From Gammaproteobacteria bacterium (GTDB lineage Bacteria; Pseudomonadota; Gammaproteobacteria; SZUA-140), in assembly GCA_016712635.1 (NCBI GenBank), contig JADJQS010000002.1:248001-312000 (forward strand): DNA of 64,000 nt, written 5' to 3'. Below the pieces are notes generated by a model, which saw nothing but the letters and a program-made list of their open reading frames with translations, made no database searches and was not told the DNA's origin. This document shows, piece after piece, positions 8,464-17,175 of this stretch; positions within the stretch are counted from its first letter, which is position 1; every line of letters begins with the position of its first letter. The translations under genes and the position numbers were made by a program.

Positions 8464-8758
8464 TCAGTTGGATCCTGCGCTTGCACCACCACCTCCAAGG
8501 AATATGCTTGCGCCAATTAAATAGCCGAAGTCATACCAGCCGCCTGAGTTTGGAAACGAATAAATGCGGATGTCGGTAAAGAGACTGCCGATGAAGCTAA
8601 ACAGAATTAGGAAGCCGTGAAGTAACCCTGAGGAAGAAGCCTGGAGGGTCGTATGCCTCCGGTGAGGGTTGACTGGCACAACTTGCCAGAACGAGCGCAA
8701 ATGCCGTGACATAAGCAAAAGCGGCTAAAAGGCGCTTTCTTGATTGACTAGATCGCAT
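8464..8758 (-). CDS. Cassette-encoded small lipoprotein-like membrane protein, frameshifted
   Basis: From ATG 8758 (SD-like AGGAA upstream) the protein begins MRSSQSRKRLLAAFAYVTAF and reaches a lipobox LASC, so it should be a lipoprotein. At about 8640 the frame changes between DPPGFF and SGLLHGF; removing one C joins them. The second part has a hydrophobic helix (LLHGFLILFSFIGSLFTD) and the pattern YSFPNSGGWYDFGYLIGAS, then a glycine-rich end. Rebuilt length is 97 aa. It is the only gene of the cassette closed by the attC site at 8400-8457. Function unknown. Confidence 0.6.
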
Positions 8759-8842
8759 GACTGTTCCTGAATGCCCAATAGCTAATTAGACGAAGTCGGC
8801 ATATTGGTGATAGGCCGATTGTGTATAGCATTCGGATGCCTT

Positions 8843-8939
8843 CCCCCCTCTGTATCCTCCAGTAGGATACTCTTAACTCTTTCATGGATGAAAGCAGGGG
8901 GGCTCTACCCCTTTATCACGGACGGTTGAGTTAAGGGTA
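8843..8939. other. Compact structured element: three perfect 7-bp helices plus a possible pseudoknot
   Basis: CCCCCCT (8843-8849) pairs with AGGGGGG (8896-8902). Inside are GTATCCT/AGGATAC (8852-8858 with 8864-8870) and CTTTCAT/ATGAAAG (8879-8885 with 8888-8894), giving a three-way junction. The linker CTTAACTC (8872-8879) is exactly complementary to GAGTTAAG (8928-8935) outside the junction, and TACCC (8906-8910) to GGGTA (8935-8939). The element ends 1 bp before the IS3-like end. It could be a noncoding RNA, a recombination site or a mobile-element end; no known family was recognised. Confidence 0.45.
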
Positions 8940-8940
8940 A

Positions 8941-9075
8941 TGGACTTGCTTCGTTTCCGTAGACACTCAGCCTAGTTTCGCCATCCGCACTTCATATGCC
9001 TCTGGGCTTATATTTCCCAGGTGTTGGGTGCTGGCGGCAATCATTTCCAGATGAAAGATGGGCGTATTGTTGCAC
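8941..9075 (-). mobile_element. Remnant of an IS3-family insertion sequence (one end and transposase C-terminus)
   Basis: On the plus strand 8941-8966 begins TGGACTTGCTTCGTTTCCG and goes on to TAGACAC, resembling the terminal repeats of IS3-family elements. The minus strand just inside encodes HLGNISPEAYEVRMAKL, like the end of IS3 OrfB integrases (HSxLGxxSPxxYE), followed at once by a stop. Only ~20-30 residues are recognisable and the rest is frameshifted. The remainder of 9076-9216 shows nothing I can name. Confidence 0.5.
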
Positions 9076-9216
9076 TCTCGCTGCAACTGTGCGAAATGGA
9101 GAGTTTGCTGCGCCATGCAACCAATTATACCGACGACATCGACCTCGTTGCCCTTGCATTGCATTTGATCGGTTCCGCTTTTTCATTGCGACGTCCACGC
9201 AGACCACTACAACATT

Positions 9217-11742
9217 ATGTTGAGCTATTCTGTTTGTAGAGCGTTGAACGGGTGCGTGTTTATCGCAGAGCGACAACTCGCGATCATGCAATGCTGGTGT
9301 ACTTCTATTCCCGCATGGAACCGGATCGACAGATGGAACGGCATACTTTATTCTTTACGGACTGGACCAGGCGTTCTTTATTCTTCCTATGCCGAGTGTC
9401 GTGCCGGCATTTCCCTTGCGTTGGACAGGCGAGCAGAGGCGCCCGGTGCACTGACTGTCATTGTCACAGATGCGAATACCAACCGGCCACTCTCAACTGT
9501 GCAGATCATAATCACGGAACGGGAAACTAATTCCACACGATCAGTAGAAACCGACGCAGGAGGTCGCGTCGTCGTTGAACAGCTCGACCCGGGCCTCTAC
9601 TCGGTGAACGTGGCAAAAAGCGGGTTCGCATCATCGTATGAGCCAAGCCTACGCGTGATTACGCGCAAAAATATACAGGTTGCATTCGAACTAATTAGAG
9701 AACAGGTACTTGAGGAAATAGTGGTTCAAGCACGGCAAGCTGATGCGCTTGCATCAGCTTCCAGCACCTACCTCGATAGAGAAGCGTTGCGAAGTGCCGT
9801 TGGCGGTGGCGGAGATCCGCTGCTATCGCTGGACGGGCTACCTGGCTTGGCATCCACCGGTGAATTCGCGAACTTTAGCGTACGCGGCCGTGGCCCAAGA
9901 GATAATTTGATGTTCGTTGATGATTTTCCCTTTGACAAAGCGGTGCACTTTGATGCGTCACTCGGTGAACAAGAAGATGTCGGTGGTGGCGGCCGTTTCT
10001 CGATTTTCGCACCGAATGTTATCAGCGGGGCAGAATTTTCACCGGGTGGGTGGGGTGCGGCTTATGGCGGCCGGGCGGCTTCGCTGCTCAAACTGGAAGT
10101 CGCCGATGGCAACCCAAGCCCTTCAGCAAGTCTGCGCCTCGACCTTGCAGGCTATGAAGTTGGTTACGACGGCCCTGCCGGTATCACCGAAGATTCTTCT
10201 TTGCTCATTTCCGCCCGACGACTTGATTTCGGAGCATTTTTTGAAACGATCGAAGAACGGGACATTGGAGATCCTGTGCTAAGAGACATCATCGTAAAGT
10301 CGGTCATACCAATCAACCAGAACCACACGTTCGAAATCCTACTGATAGATACACACGAAGACTATACCCGCGATGTGACTCACGTTTTTGCGTCGCCCAA
10401 TTTCGAAGATGCTGCACTTCAAGATTCTGAACAAGATAGTGATTTGCACGGTCTGACACTGCGATCATTGATCGGTGAAAATGCTGTCTGGACCAACAAG
10501 GTTTACTACCGCACAAGCGACAAGATCAGTTCAGAGGGGGAATCTTTTCCTGATCTCGTACCAGCGGGATCACCTGCGTCCAGTTTTCCGGTACGGGAAG
10601 ACATTATTACCATCGGTGAAGATGAAACAGAGATCGGCTGGGGAAGCGACTTCGAGACGGCGAATCAATGGGGCATGTTCAGTGCCGGTATTCGAGTAAC
10701 GCAAATTGAACTGGACTATGACACCGTCCTGGATGGCGATTGGATCCAATTTATCTACGACGACGATGATTTCAGGGCAGACCCCGATCAGCGTTATATT
10801 GTGTTGACTCCCGCCAACACCAACTCTTCACTAAATCAGAAAGAAACGAGCTACGCAGGTTATGTAGAACAGGTTTTTGAGCGCGGCGATTGGGATTTTC
10901 GCACAGGCGTGCGGTTCGAACGGGACGGTTTTGCAGACGAAAGCTTCGCGTCGCCCAGGTTCGGTGTCAATTGGCGGCCGAGTAATACGGTTAGATACTT
11001 TGCGACCGCAGGGCTCTTTCATCAATCGCCGCGATTTTTAGATCTTTCCGCTAACGAGTCGAACGACCTCAAGACCGAAGAAATCACGCACCGTAGTCTA
11101 GGTTTTGAATATTTCCCGAACAACAGCTGGTCGGTGTTGACTGAAGCCTATTATCAAGGCCTCGACAGCCTGGTTGTAGACCTTGATCGCGTTAGCGGAA
11201 CATTTGCAAACATTGGTGACGGCACATCGCGCGGCTTCGATGTCGTGGCCAACCGTACGATTCGAGAAGGCATTTACGCTACCGCAACCTACTCTTATAA
11301 CGATGCCGTAGTTGACCGGAAGGACGGTCGCGGTGACGTAGCTGCCGACTTCAGCCGCAAGCATGTCTCGACCCTCGGTCTGACCTGGGAAATCAACGAC
11401 CGCTGGAAGGTCGCCGGGCGCTACAAATATCTTTCTGGCAGGCCAGACGAAGACTTTATTATTCACTCAGACGTGCTGGGAGCCGGACAACCTCTACGCT
11501 ACTCGAAAGAGATCACTGAGCGTAATGTTGGCCGCAAAAGCAGTTACAGCTTGTTGAACCTTCGCGTTGACTATCGGCGCGCATTTGGCCCCATAGATGT
11601 AACAACCTTTCTCGATGTCATCAACGTAACGGCAGCGTCCTCGAGCGACGACACCGAGTTTGATTACCGCCGAGGCGTTGAAGTGGAAGACGATAACGAA
11701 GCCGAGCCGCTTATTGGTCTGCGTCTGGATTACGCCTGGTAA
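9217..11742 (+). CDS. TonB-dependent outer membrane receptor with N-terminal carboxypeptidase-regulatory-like domain
   Basis: An 841-codon frame. Residues ~78-160 form a CarboxypepD_reg-like beta domain (GALTVIVTDANTNRPLSTVQ; DAGGRVVVEQLDPGLYSVNV). A TonB-box-like LEEIVVQAR follows near residue 170, then the plug (LPGLASTGEFANFSVRGRGP; DNLMFVDDFPFD) and a long beta barrel rich in aromatic strands, ending in the outer-membrane signature RLDYAW with a terminal aromatic residue. The first ~75 residues do not form a credible signal peptide, so the start is uncertain or an indel hides it. Directly downstream lie its response regulator (12 bp), kinase and TonB-ExbB-ExbD, suggesting a dedicated uptake module. 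Base composition looks poorer in GC than the flanking genes. Substrate unknown. Confidence 0.87.
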   Translation: MLSYSVCRALNGCVFIAERQLAIMQCWCTSIPAWNRIDRWNGILYSLRTGPGVLYSSYAECRAGISLALDRRAEAPGALTVIVTDANTNRPLSTVQIIITERETNSTRSVETDAGGRVVVEQLDPGLYSVNVAKSGFASSYEPSLRVITRKNIQVAFELIREQVLEEIVVQARQADALASASSTYLDREALRSAVGGGGDPLLSLDGLPGLASTGEFANFSVRGRGPRDNLMFVDDFPFDKAVHFDASLGEQEDVGGGGRFSIFAPNVISGAEFSPGGWGAAYGGRAASLLKLEVADGNPSPSASLRLDLAGYEVGYDGPAGITEDSSLLISARRLDFGAFFETIEERDIGDPVLRDIIVKSVIPINQNHTFEILLIDTHEDYTRDVTHVFASPNFEDAALQDSEQDSDLHGLTLRSLIGENAVWTNKVYYRTSDKISSEGESFPDLVPAGSPASSFPVREDIITIGEDETEIGWGSDFETANQWGMFSAGIRVTQIELDYDTVLDGDWIQFIYDDDDFRADPDQRYIVLTPANTNSSLNQKETSYAGYVEQVFERGDWDFRTGVRFERDGFADESFASPRFGVNWRPSNTVRYFATAGLFHQSPRFLDLSANESNDLKTEEITHRSLGFEYFPNNSWSVLTEAYYQGLDSLVVDLDRVSGTFANIGDGTSRGFDVVANRTIREGIYATATYSYNDAVVDRKDGRGDVAADFSRKHVSTLGLTWEINDRWKVAGRYKYLSGRPDEDFIIHSDVLGAGQPLRYSKEITERNVGRKSSYSLLNLRVDYRRAFGPIDVTTFLDVINVTAASSSDDTEFDYRRGVEVEDDNEAEPLIGLRLDYAW

Positions 11743-11753
11743 GGGGGCAGAAG

Positions 11754-12457
11754 ATGGTACACGCGCTTGGTGCGGCGCCGATTAGAGTGTTGATTGTCGA
11801 AGACAACCGCGACATTTGCGAGAACATTGCCGCGTATCTTGAAAAGCATGGCTATGTTATGGATTTTGCCTATGACGGGATAAACGCGATGCACCTGGCG
11901 TTGACGAGTCGGTTCGACGTTATTGTTCTAGACCTGATGCTTCCGAGGATGGATGGCCTAAGTTTCTGCCAAAAGCTGCGAGCTGATGCTGAAGTAGAAA
12001 CTCCCGTGCTTATGCTAACGGCGAGAGACACGCTTGACGATAAACTTAAGGGGTTCGAGGCGGGAGCTGATGACTATTTGGTCAAGCCATTCTCATTACA
12101 AGAGCTACATGCGCGACTTCAGGCGCTGTACAAACGTAGTCACCGAAATACCGGCAACCTGTTAACTGTTGGTGATCTGACTATGAACAGGTCCACGCTG
12201 CAAGTGCTTCGCGCGGGGCGGCGCATCGATCTCACCTGCGGGCATGAGACTACTTCAACGATTGATGGAAGAGGCGCCGTCTGTTGTGGCTCGCGAGGAT
12301 CTCGGAAACTTTGTTGTGGACTGACGAGCGCCCCGATGGTGATGCGCTTCGCTCGCACATGTACAAGCTGCGGCAGGCTATCGATAGGCCGTTTGATAGC
12401 CCGCTAATACATACAGTGCATCGCATCGAGTACCGAATTGCAGAGGATGCTCAGTAA
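11754..12457 (+). CDS. OmpR-family response regulator, with two frameshifts
   Basis: The receiver domain is complete: VLIVEDNRD (acidic pocket), VIVLDLMLPRMDG with the phosphoacceptor aspartate, MLTAR and GADDYLVKPF with the conserved lysine. The winged-helix output domain is broken. The frame leaves the conserved path at RRIDL (about 12235), continues in a second frame with MRLLQRLMEEAPSVVARED, and in a third with LWTDERPDGDALRSHMYKLR ending IHTVHRIEYRIAEDAQ. The true stop is TAA 12455-12457, which shares its last base with the kinase ATG. Repaired, it is about 234 aa and an ordinary OmpR/PhoB regulator. Its position behind the receptor suggests it controls that gene or the uptake genes. Confidence 0.85.
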
Positions 12458-13686
12458 TGTACCGGCACAGTTTGCGCAAGCGTGTCGCAATTGCATTTGC
12501 GATGTGTGTTGCTGTACTTAGCGTGGCCTGGGGATTCGCTTTCTTCGCTGCGATCAGGTTGAGCGAAGACCGTGTGCTAGCGCATCAGCTACAGCGTGCC
12601 GCCGAAAGCTATCCCTCTCTGACGATGAACCTTCGCGGATACGATGAGGTTGGTAGCTTGCCTGAATCACTCAGGGAATGGGCGCAGACAAACCCCGATG
12701 AGGGATTGTACGAATTCCAGACCGAAGAATTACATGTCGCGGTAATACCTACCGATAATGAACAGCGACACGCATTTGTGGTTTTCGACGTTGCCGGGAT
12801 TGAGGCTGCGTCGTCAGAGGATTGGTGGTGGCTGCTCGTTATCACCGGTGTCGTGGGTACGCTCGGTGCTTTTGGTTTCGGGCTGGGACTTGTTGTGATG
12901 CGTAGAGCTGTCGCCCCTGTCGTGCAACTCGCCAAAGTGGTCGCGGACATCGACCTGGAACATCTATCGTCCGAAGATCATAAACGCAGAGTCTAGCCGG
13001 TTCGGTGATGATGAGGTTGGCGTACTCGCTGGGACTATTGAGCAGACTCTTGAGCGTATCAGCGCATTTGTTGCGAGGAGCGATACTTTACCGATTCAGC
13101 CAGTCATGAGTTGCGGACACCGATCACGGTGATAACAGGCGCGCTTGAGCTGCTGGAACAAAGCGACCTGTCAGCGGCCGATGTGAAAGTGGTAGATCGA
13201 GTGAGGCGTGCGACGCTCGACATGAAAACCACGATTGAAATGTTCTTGTGCCTCGCTCGCGAAACCGACGACGGGTTGTATGACGAGCAGTTTTTAGTGA
13301 TGCCGCTGGTGAGCCGGGCGATAGATCAGCAGCGCTACCTGCTGAACGGCAAGTTCGTCGATGTTGATATCGACGAACTTGCAAAACCCAGAGTCTGCGG
13401 ACATCCACAGGCTTTTTCTATCGCGGTCAATAATCTTGTGCGAAATGCGTTCGAGCACACGCTCGACGGGCAAGGACCGATCACGATTCGCATCAACGAG
13501 CACGAGCTATTAGTCACCAATCAGGTGAGCAGTGACCCTGATGGGCGGCAAGCGCCGGCCGAGACGTCGTCGTCTCACGGGTATGGTCTGGGCCTGGGTA
13601 TTGTTCAACGGCTGTGTGAGCGCAATGGCTGGTCGTTTTCGCTGCACGTTGATGAGGCGCGTGTGGCTGCCTGTCTTTCGTGGTAG
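12457..13686 (+). CDS. Sensor histidine kinase, with two frameshifts
   Basis: Starts by TAATG overlap with the response regulator. The N-terminus has a membrane helix (RVAIAFAMCVAVLSVAWGF), a ~110-residue periplasmic part and a second helix (WWLLVITGVVGTLGAFGFG). The frame breaks near 12985 and near 13075. Between them another frame gives the HAMP-like SRFGDDEVGVLAGTIEQTLE, and a third gives the phosphoacceptor box TDSASHELRTPITVITG. The ATPase part has the N box NNLVRNAFEH and the G box GYGLGLGIVQRL. Repaired length is about 409 aa. It is a membrane kinase, probably sensing the receptor's substrate or envelope state. As written it would not yield a functional kinase. Confidence 0.83.
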
Positions 13687-13815
13687 GCGGGTGTCTTACG
13701 TTTTGTGTAAACGTGCCAAAGGCAGAAGGATTGTTTCCAGGCCTGCTGAGTCGAGACTGTCATTCTCGCTATTCGGGAGACAAGGAGAAGGAGTTGGAAG
13801 AGAAGATTTATACAA

Positions 13816-14478
13816 ATGTATAAATATACTGCCACGATACAACCCAAGTCCACGACACCTAAATGGATCCCTCTCACCCTTGTAATTGGGTTACATGCTG
13901 GTCTCATCTGGGCGTTATGGAATACGCAGATCCGCCTGGCCATTGAACAGACGGCGCCCCTGTTCGTATCGCTGATCCAGACGCCCTCGAAACAGGCGGA
14001 GCCGACGCCCGTCCCGACACCGCCGGAGCCCAAACCTCGCCCGGTAATAGAGCCCCCGCCCAAACCGCAAATCGTCTCAGAGGCGCCTGTTTTCGAGCCG
14101 ACCGACTATGTAGCGCCGGCACCGGAACCCATCCCGGAACCTGAACCTGTCGCTGTGTCGGCGGCGCCCGAAGAAGTCGCCATCGAATCGGAGCAGGTCG
14201 TTCTACCTGAACTGGCCGTGGCCTGCCCGCAACGGGCCGCGCCTGTCTATCCCGTCTGGTCGAAACGGATGCGGGAGCAGGGAGTAGTGGTCCTGCGGGT
14301 CTACCTGGATACCTCCGGTCGCGTGGTACGCACCGAAGTCAATCGTACCTCCGGATCCCCTCGCCTCGACGAGGCCGCACAACAGGCGGTGCAGCGCTGG
14401 CGCTGCCGTCCGGCGACCAGGAACGGGCAGCCTGCTTCTGCCGTCGCCCTCCAATCGATCAATTTCGTCATCAATTGA
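13816..14478 (+). CDS. tonB: Energy transducer TonB
   Basis: A 220-residue TonB: a single N-terminal membrane anchor (WIPLTLVIGLHAGLIWALW, residues ~17-35), a proline/glutamate-rich periplasmic spacer (TPVPTPPEPKPRPVIEPPPK) and a C-terminal TonB domain with YPVWSKRMREQGVVVLRVYL and SGSPRLDEAAQQAVQRWRC. It carries the proton-motive energy to outer-membrane receptors. It stands 7 bp before exbB and 129 bp after the kinase, so it is probably dedicated to the receptor at 9217. Confidence 0.93.
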   Translation: MYKYTATIQPKSTTPKWIPLTLVIGLHAGLIWALWNTQIRLAIEQTAPLFVSLIQTPSKQAEPTPVPTPPEPKPRPVIEPPPKPQIVSEAPVFEPTDYVAPAPEPIPEPEPVAVSAAPEEVAIESEQVVLPELAVACPQRAAPVYPVWSKRMREQGVVVLRVYLDTSGRVVRTEVNRTSGSPRLDEAAQQAVQRWRCRPATRNGQPASAVALQSINFVIN

Positions 14479-14485
14479 GGTCATC

Positions 14486-15217
14486 ATGGAATCTACCCTG
14501 GGCTTTTCTCATTTCCTCACCCAGACGGACACCCTGGGCAAGGTCGTTCTCGTCCTGTTGCTTCTGCTGTCGGTCTCGAGCTGGTTTTTGATCCTTACCA
14601 AAGGCCTGCAGAATTTCCTGGCGCGCCGGCGCGCTGACGACTTCCTGGCGAAATTCTGGGAGGCGGAATCCCTCGACCAGACGGCTTTCCACGACGAAAA
14701 AGGCCTGGATAACATCTTTTCACAACTGGCCCATACCGCCTGTCTTGCCGGACAGCAGGATCGTCACGGGAAGCAGAAACTCGCGGCCGCGGGCGGGATC
14801 AATGAGTACCTGACGCGTGTCTTGAGAAACGCGATCGACCAGGAAACGGCCCGGCTCGAGCATGGATTGACGCTGCTGGCCTCCGCCGGATCGGCCGCCC
14901 CTTATATCGGATTGTTTGGCACGGTATGGGGCATTTATCATGCCCTGGTCTCGATCGGGCTCGCCGGTCAAGGCACGCTGGACAAGGTGGCCGGACCGGT
15001 GGGAGAAGCCCTGATCATGACGGCGCTGGGCCTGGCGGTCGCCATTCCGGCGGTACTCGCCTACAACTACTTCACGCGCGCCAACCGTATCCTGCTGACC
15101 AGGCTCGAGGCATTTGCCCATGATCTGATTACCCTGGTCACCGTGGGGGCCGATGATCCGGAACCCGCGCAGGGTGCTAATCCCCGCCCCGCCCGTCCCC
15201 TGGTCAAAGCCGTTTGA
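14486..15217 (+). CDS. exbB: ExbB / MotA-TolQ family proton channel protein
   Basis: A 243-residue inner membrane protein with the three helices of the family: VVLVLLLLLSVSSWFLI (residues ~18-35), GSAAPYIGLFGTVWGIYHAL (~135-155) and EALIMTALGLAVAIPAVLAY (~173-192). The second and third helices carry the highly conserved GLFGTVWGI and TALGLAVAIPA signatures. With ExbD it forms the proton-driven motor for TonB. It sits between tonB and exbD in one transcription unit. Confidence 0.93.
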   Translation: MESTLGFSHFLTQTDTLGKVVLVLLLLLSVSSWFLILTKGLQNFLARRRADDFLAKFWEAESLDQTAFHDEKGLDNIFSQLAHTACLAGQQDRHGKQKLAAAGGINEYLTRVLRNAIDQETARLEHGLTLLASAGSAAPYIGLFGTVWGIYHALVSIGLAGQGTLDKVAGPVGEALIMTALGLAVAIPAVLAYNYFTRANRILLTRLEAFAHDLITLVTVGADDPEPAQGANPRPARPLVKAV

Positions 15218-15225
15218 GGAATGCC

Positions 15226-15645
15226 ATGGCCTTCGGAAGCCTGAACAATAAATCCACGTCATCACCGATCACTGAAATCAATGTCGTACCGCTGGTCGAC
15301 GTCATGCTGGTATTGCTGGTGATTTTCATCATCACGGCGCCGTTGCTTACCCATTCGATAAAAATCGATCTGCCCAAGGCCAGCAATACGACCAACCAAA
15401 CGCAGCTCGAACATATCGAACTATCCATAAAGGAAGACGGCTCCGTGTTCTGGAACGGGGAGCAGGTCAACCTGGAAGATATCGACTCACGCCTCGCGTC
15501 CGCCTCGGCGCTGCAGCCTCAACCGGAATTACATATCCACGCCGACCGGCTTGCCTACTATGAGTCTGTGGCAAAGGTCATGGCCGCCGCCGGCAAGGCC
15601 GGCATGACTCGTATTGGATTTATCACGGATCCACACGAGCAATAG
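15226..15645 (+). CDS. exbD: ExbD biopolymer transport protein
   Basis: A 139-residue ExbD with the membrane helix VPLVDVMLVLLVIFIITAPL, including the conserved aspartate of the proton path (LVD), and a periplasmic domain ending KAGMTRIGFITDP. ATG 15226 is preceded by GAGGA, which overlaps the exbB stop codon, so the two are translationally coupled. An in-frame TTG 12 bp upstream is a less likely start. Confidence 0.92.
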   Translation: MAFGSLNNKSTSSPITEINVVPLVDVMLVLLVIFIITAPLLTHSIKIDLPKASNTTNQTQLEHIELSIKEDGSVFWNGEQVNLEDIDSRLASASALQPQPELHIHADRLAYYESVAKVMAAAGKAGMTRIGFITDPHEQ

Positions 15646-15667
15646 ATGGACCATCCTCAAAAGCATT

Positions 15668-16030
15668 CAGATTGATAATTCTGAGATCCTACCGGTGCTG
15701 CATATCATCCGCTATCGCTCCCAGGAACTGGAGGCCATCTGCATGCAGATTAACGCATCCGGCTATGGCCTCACCTTCGGCCTGCAAAGCCGCATTGAAG
15801 ATAATATGCAGCTGGTTGCAAAACACATACGCGCAGCCAATATGTATTTCAACCGCAGCATGACAGGGGCTACTGTGGGCGTGCAACCTTTCGGTGGCGA
15901 AGGGCTTTCAGGCACAGGCCCCAAAGCAGGCGGGCCGCACTACCTTACGCGTTTTGTTACCGAACGCACGCTGACCATTAACACAGCAGCCATTGGTGGC
16001 AATATTGAGTTGCTCGCGCGCGAGGATTAA
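15668..16030 (+). pseudogene. putA: C-terminal fragment of PutA (proline dehydrogenase / P5C dehydrogenase)
   Basis: The frame reads EILPVLHIIRYRS, then ASGYGLTFGLQSRIEDN, ANMYFNRSMTGATVGVQPFG and GGEGLSGTGPKAGGPHYLTR, which are the closing segments of the P5C dehydrogenase domain of bifunctional PutA. Only about 120 of ~1,050 residues remain. It begins abruptly 22 bp after exbD with no start signal and lacks the catalytic cysteine region. Its stop codon overlaps the end of the convergent membrane-protein gene. This is a gene remnant marking a recombination junction. Confidence 0.83.
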
Positions 16031-16943
16031 CGGCGCGCAAGTGCACGCCGGATATAGCGTGCGATTAAAATTCCCACCCATCCACATGCCATCATAACCA
16101 CAAGCCCTACAACACCTCCGGCAACAAACATGGGGGACCGCCACCATACTGGTTGGCAGTGCGTATTATCTGAATCAGGATAAATGCCATGCCAAACAGA
16201 AATTTTATAATTGAGAAATTGCCTCTTTTGTCGTGCGCATAGATAAAAATGCCGCAAGAGAGAAGCGATGAAAACAGCGTGCTCGGATACTCCATATCCA
16301 AAAACATGCTCCATAGGATGGGCACCGCTATGAGACCCGCAAGCACCAGCACGCCCGCGACGAAGGGTACATAATCCACTTCTTCAAACATCCCGCCCGC
16401 TGGCTTGCCAGCCTGGTCTGCCAGTTGCACCTCAGGAGTCGGCAGCAAATCTGCATCATTACGCCAACCCCAGAGCGCCCACAGCAATGCTGCACTGGCG
16501 CCTATTCTGGCAAATGATAATGCCATAGCAAGGTTGGGAGACTGACTGAGGTCAAGAGTGAGACTAAGCGCTAAGAGTGCCGCGCTGACTGCCACAATAA
16601 TGGAAGGTTTCTCAAAGGATCCGCCCGTCGCTTTTCTACCAATAAATACACTGCACATAATCGCCACATAGGCAGCATATCCAGCATATCTGACTATATT
16701 TCCCAAGCGCTCGATATCTGTCATTTGCGGAAAAATCGCGACATCATGCACCTTCGCCCATTCAAGCCATATGAATATCGAGCGGTTTATCAAGAGCTGC
16801 ATAATCAATACAGCATAGGCAAGCGCTGCGATCGTGGCGGCATGCTTATGGTAGGGGCGTTTCTTAAGAGAAATTACCAATCCTGCGATATTGATAATCA
16901 GGAAAGGGACCATCATCGCGGCGCCGCCAAGTAATTGCAACAT
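16027..16943 (-). CDS. Unknown multi-pass membrane protein, frameshifted near the 3' end
   Basis: From ATG 16943 the protein has about seven or eight hydrophobic segments, for example MLQLLGGAAMMVPFLIINIA, AATIAALAYAVLIMQLLINR, FVAGVLVLAGLIAVPILWSM and IIKFLFGMAFILIQIIRTAN. Near 16135 the frame should change after NQYGG to SPMFVAGGVVGLVVMMACGW, which ends IRRALARR; one base in the GGCGGT stretch accounts for this. Rebuilt length is about 305 aa. Codon use looks AT-richer than the flanking core genes. No family was recognised. It is convergent with the putA fragment. Confidence 0.6.
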
Positions 16944-17070
16944 GACTCAACCTACTATTCTCACTGCACAATTAAACTTTGCGTAAGGTACACAGGATAA
17001 TAATAGTTTGCACTTATTTTTTAGCGACCAGCCACGTTGTTCTGATTTGCAGCCATTTCGGATCCCTACT

Positions 17071-17157
17071 CTACTCAATCGTCCCCGACGGCTTGCTCGA
17101 TAAGTCGTAGACCACCACCCGCCACGGGATAATCCTGGTCGACCAGCCTTTGATTGG
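17071..17157 (-). pseudogene. guaA: 3'-end fragment resembling guaA (GMP synthase C-terminus)
   Basis: Immediately downstream of the lysS stop, the minus strand encodes RVVVYDLSSKPSGTIE and then TAG. This closely resembles the invariant GMP synthase C-terminus (RVVYDxSxKPPxTIEWE); the usual TGG-GAx-stop is altered to TAG. No upstream part of guaA is present. Because genomic islands are known to insert at the 3' end of guaA, this may be an attachment-site copy at the edge of the island. It is short, so the call is tentative. The stretch 16944-17070 shows nothing else. Confidence 0.5.
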
Positions 17158-17175
17158 CGACAGAATGCGCGGTCC

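Noticed and set aside
8773..8815. A second attC upstream of the cassette gene
   Set aside because: Its ends (GCCTATC and ATTGGGC) each miss the consensus by one base and at 43 bp it would be shorter than known attC sites; the arms barely pair.
8773..8931. A long attC enclosing the structured element (GCCCAAT to GTTGAGT)
   Set aside because: The inner arms are not complementary, so the structure is not attC-like despite a GTTRRRY match.
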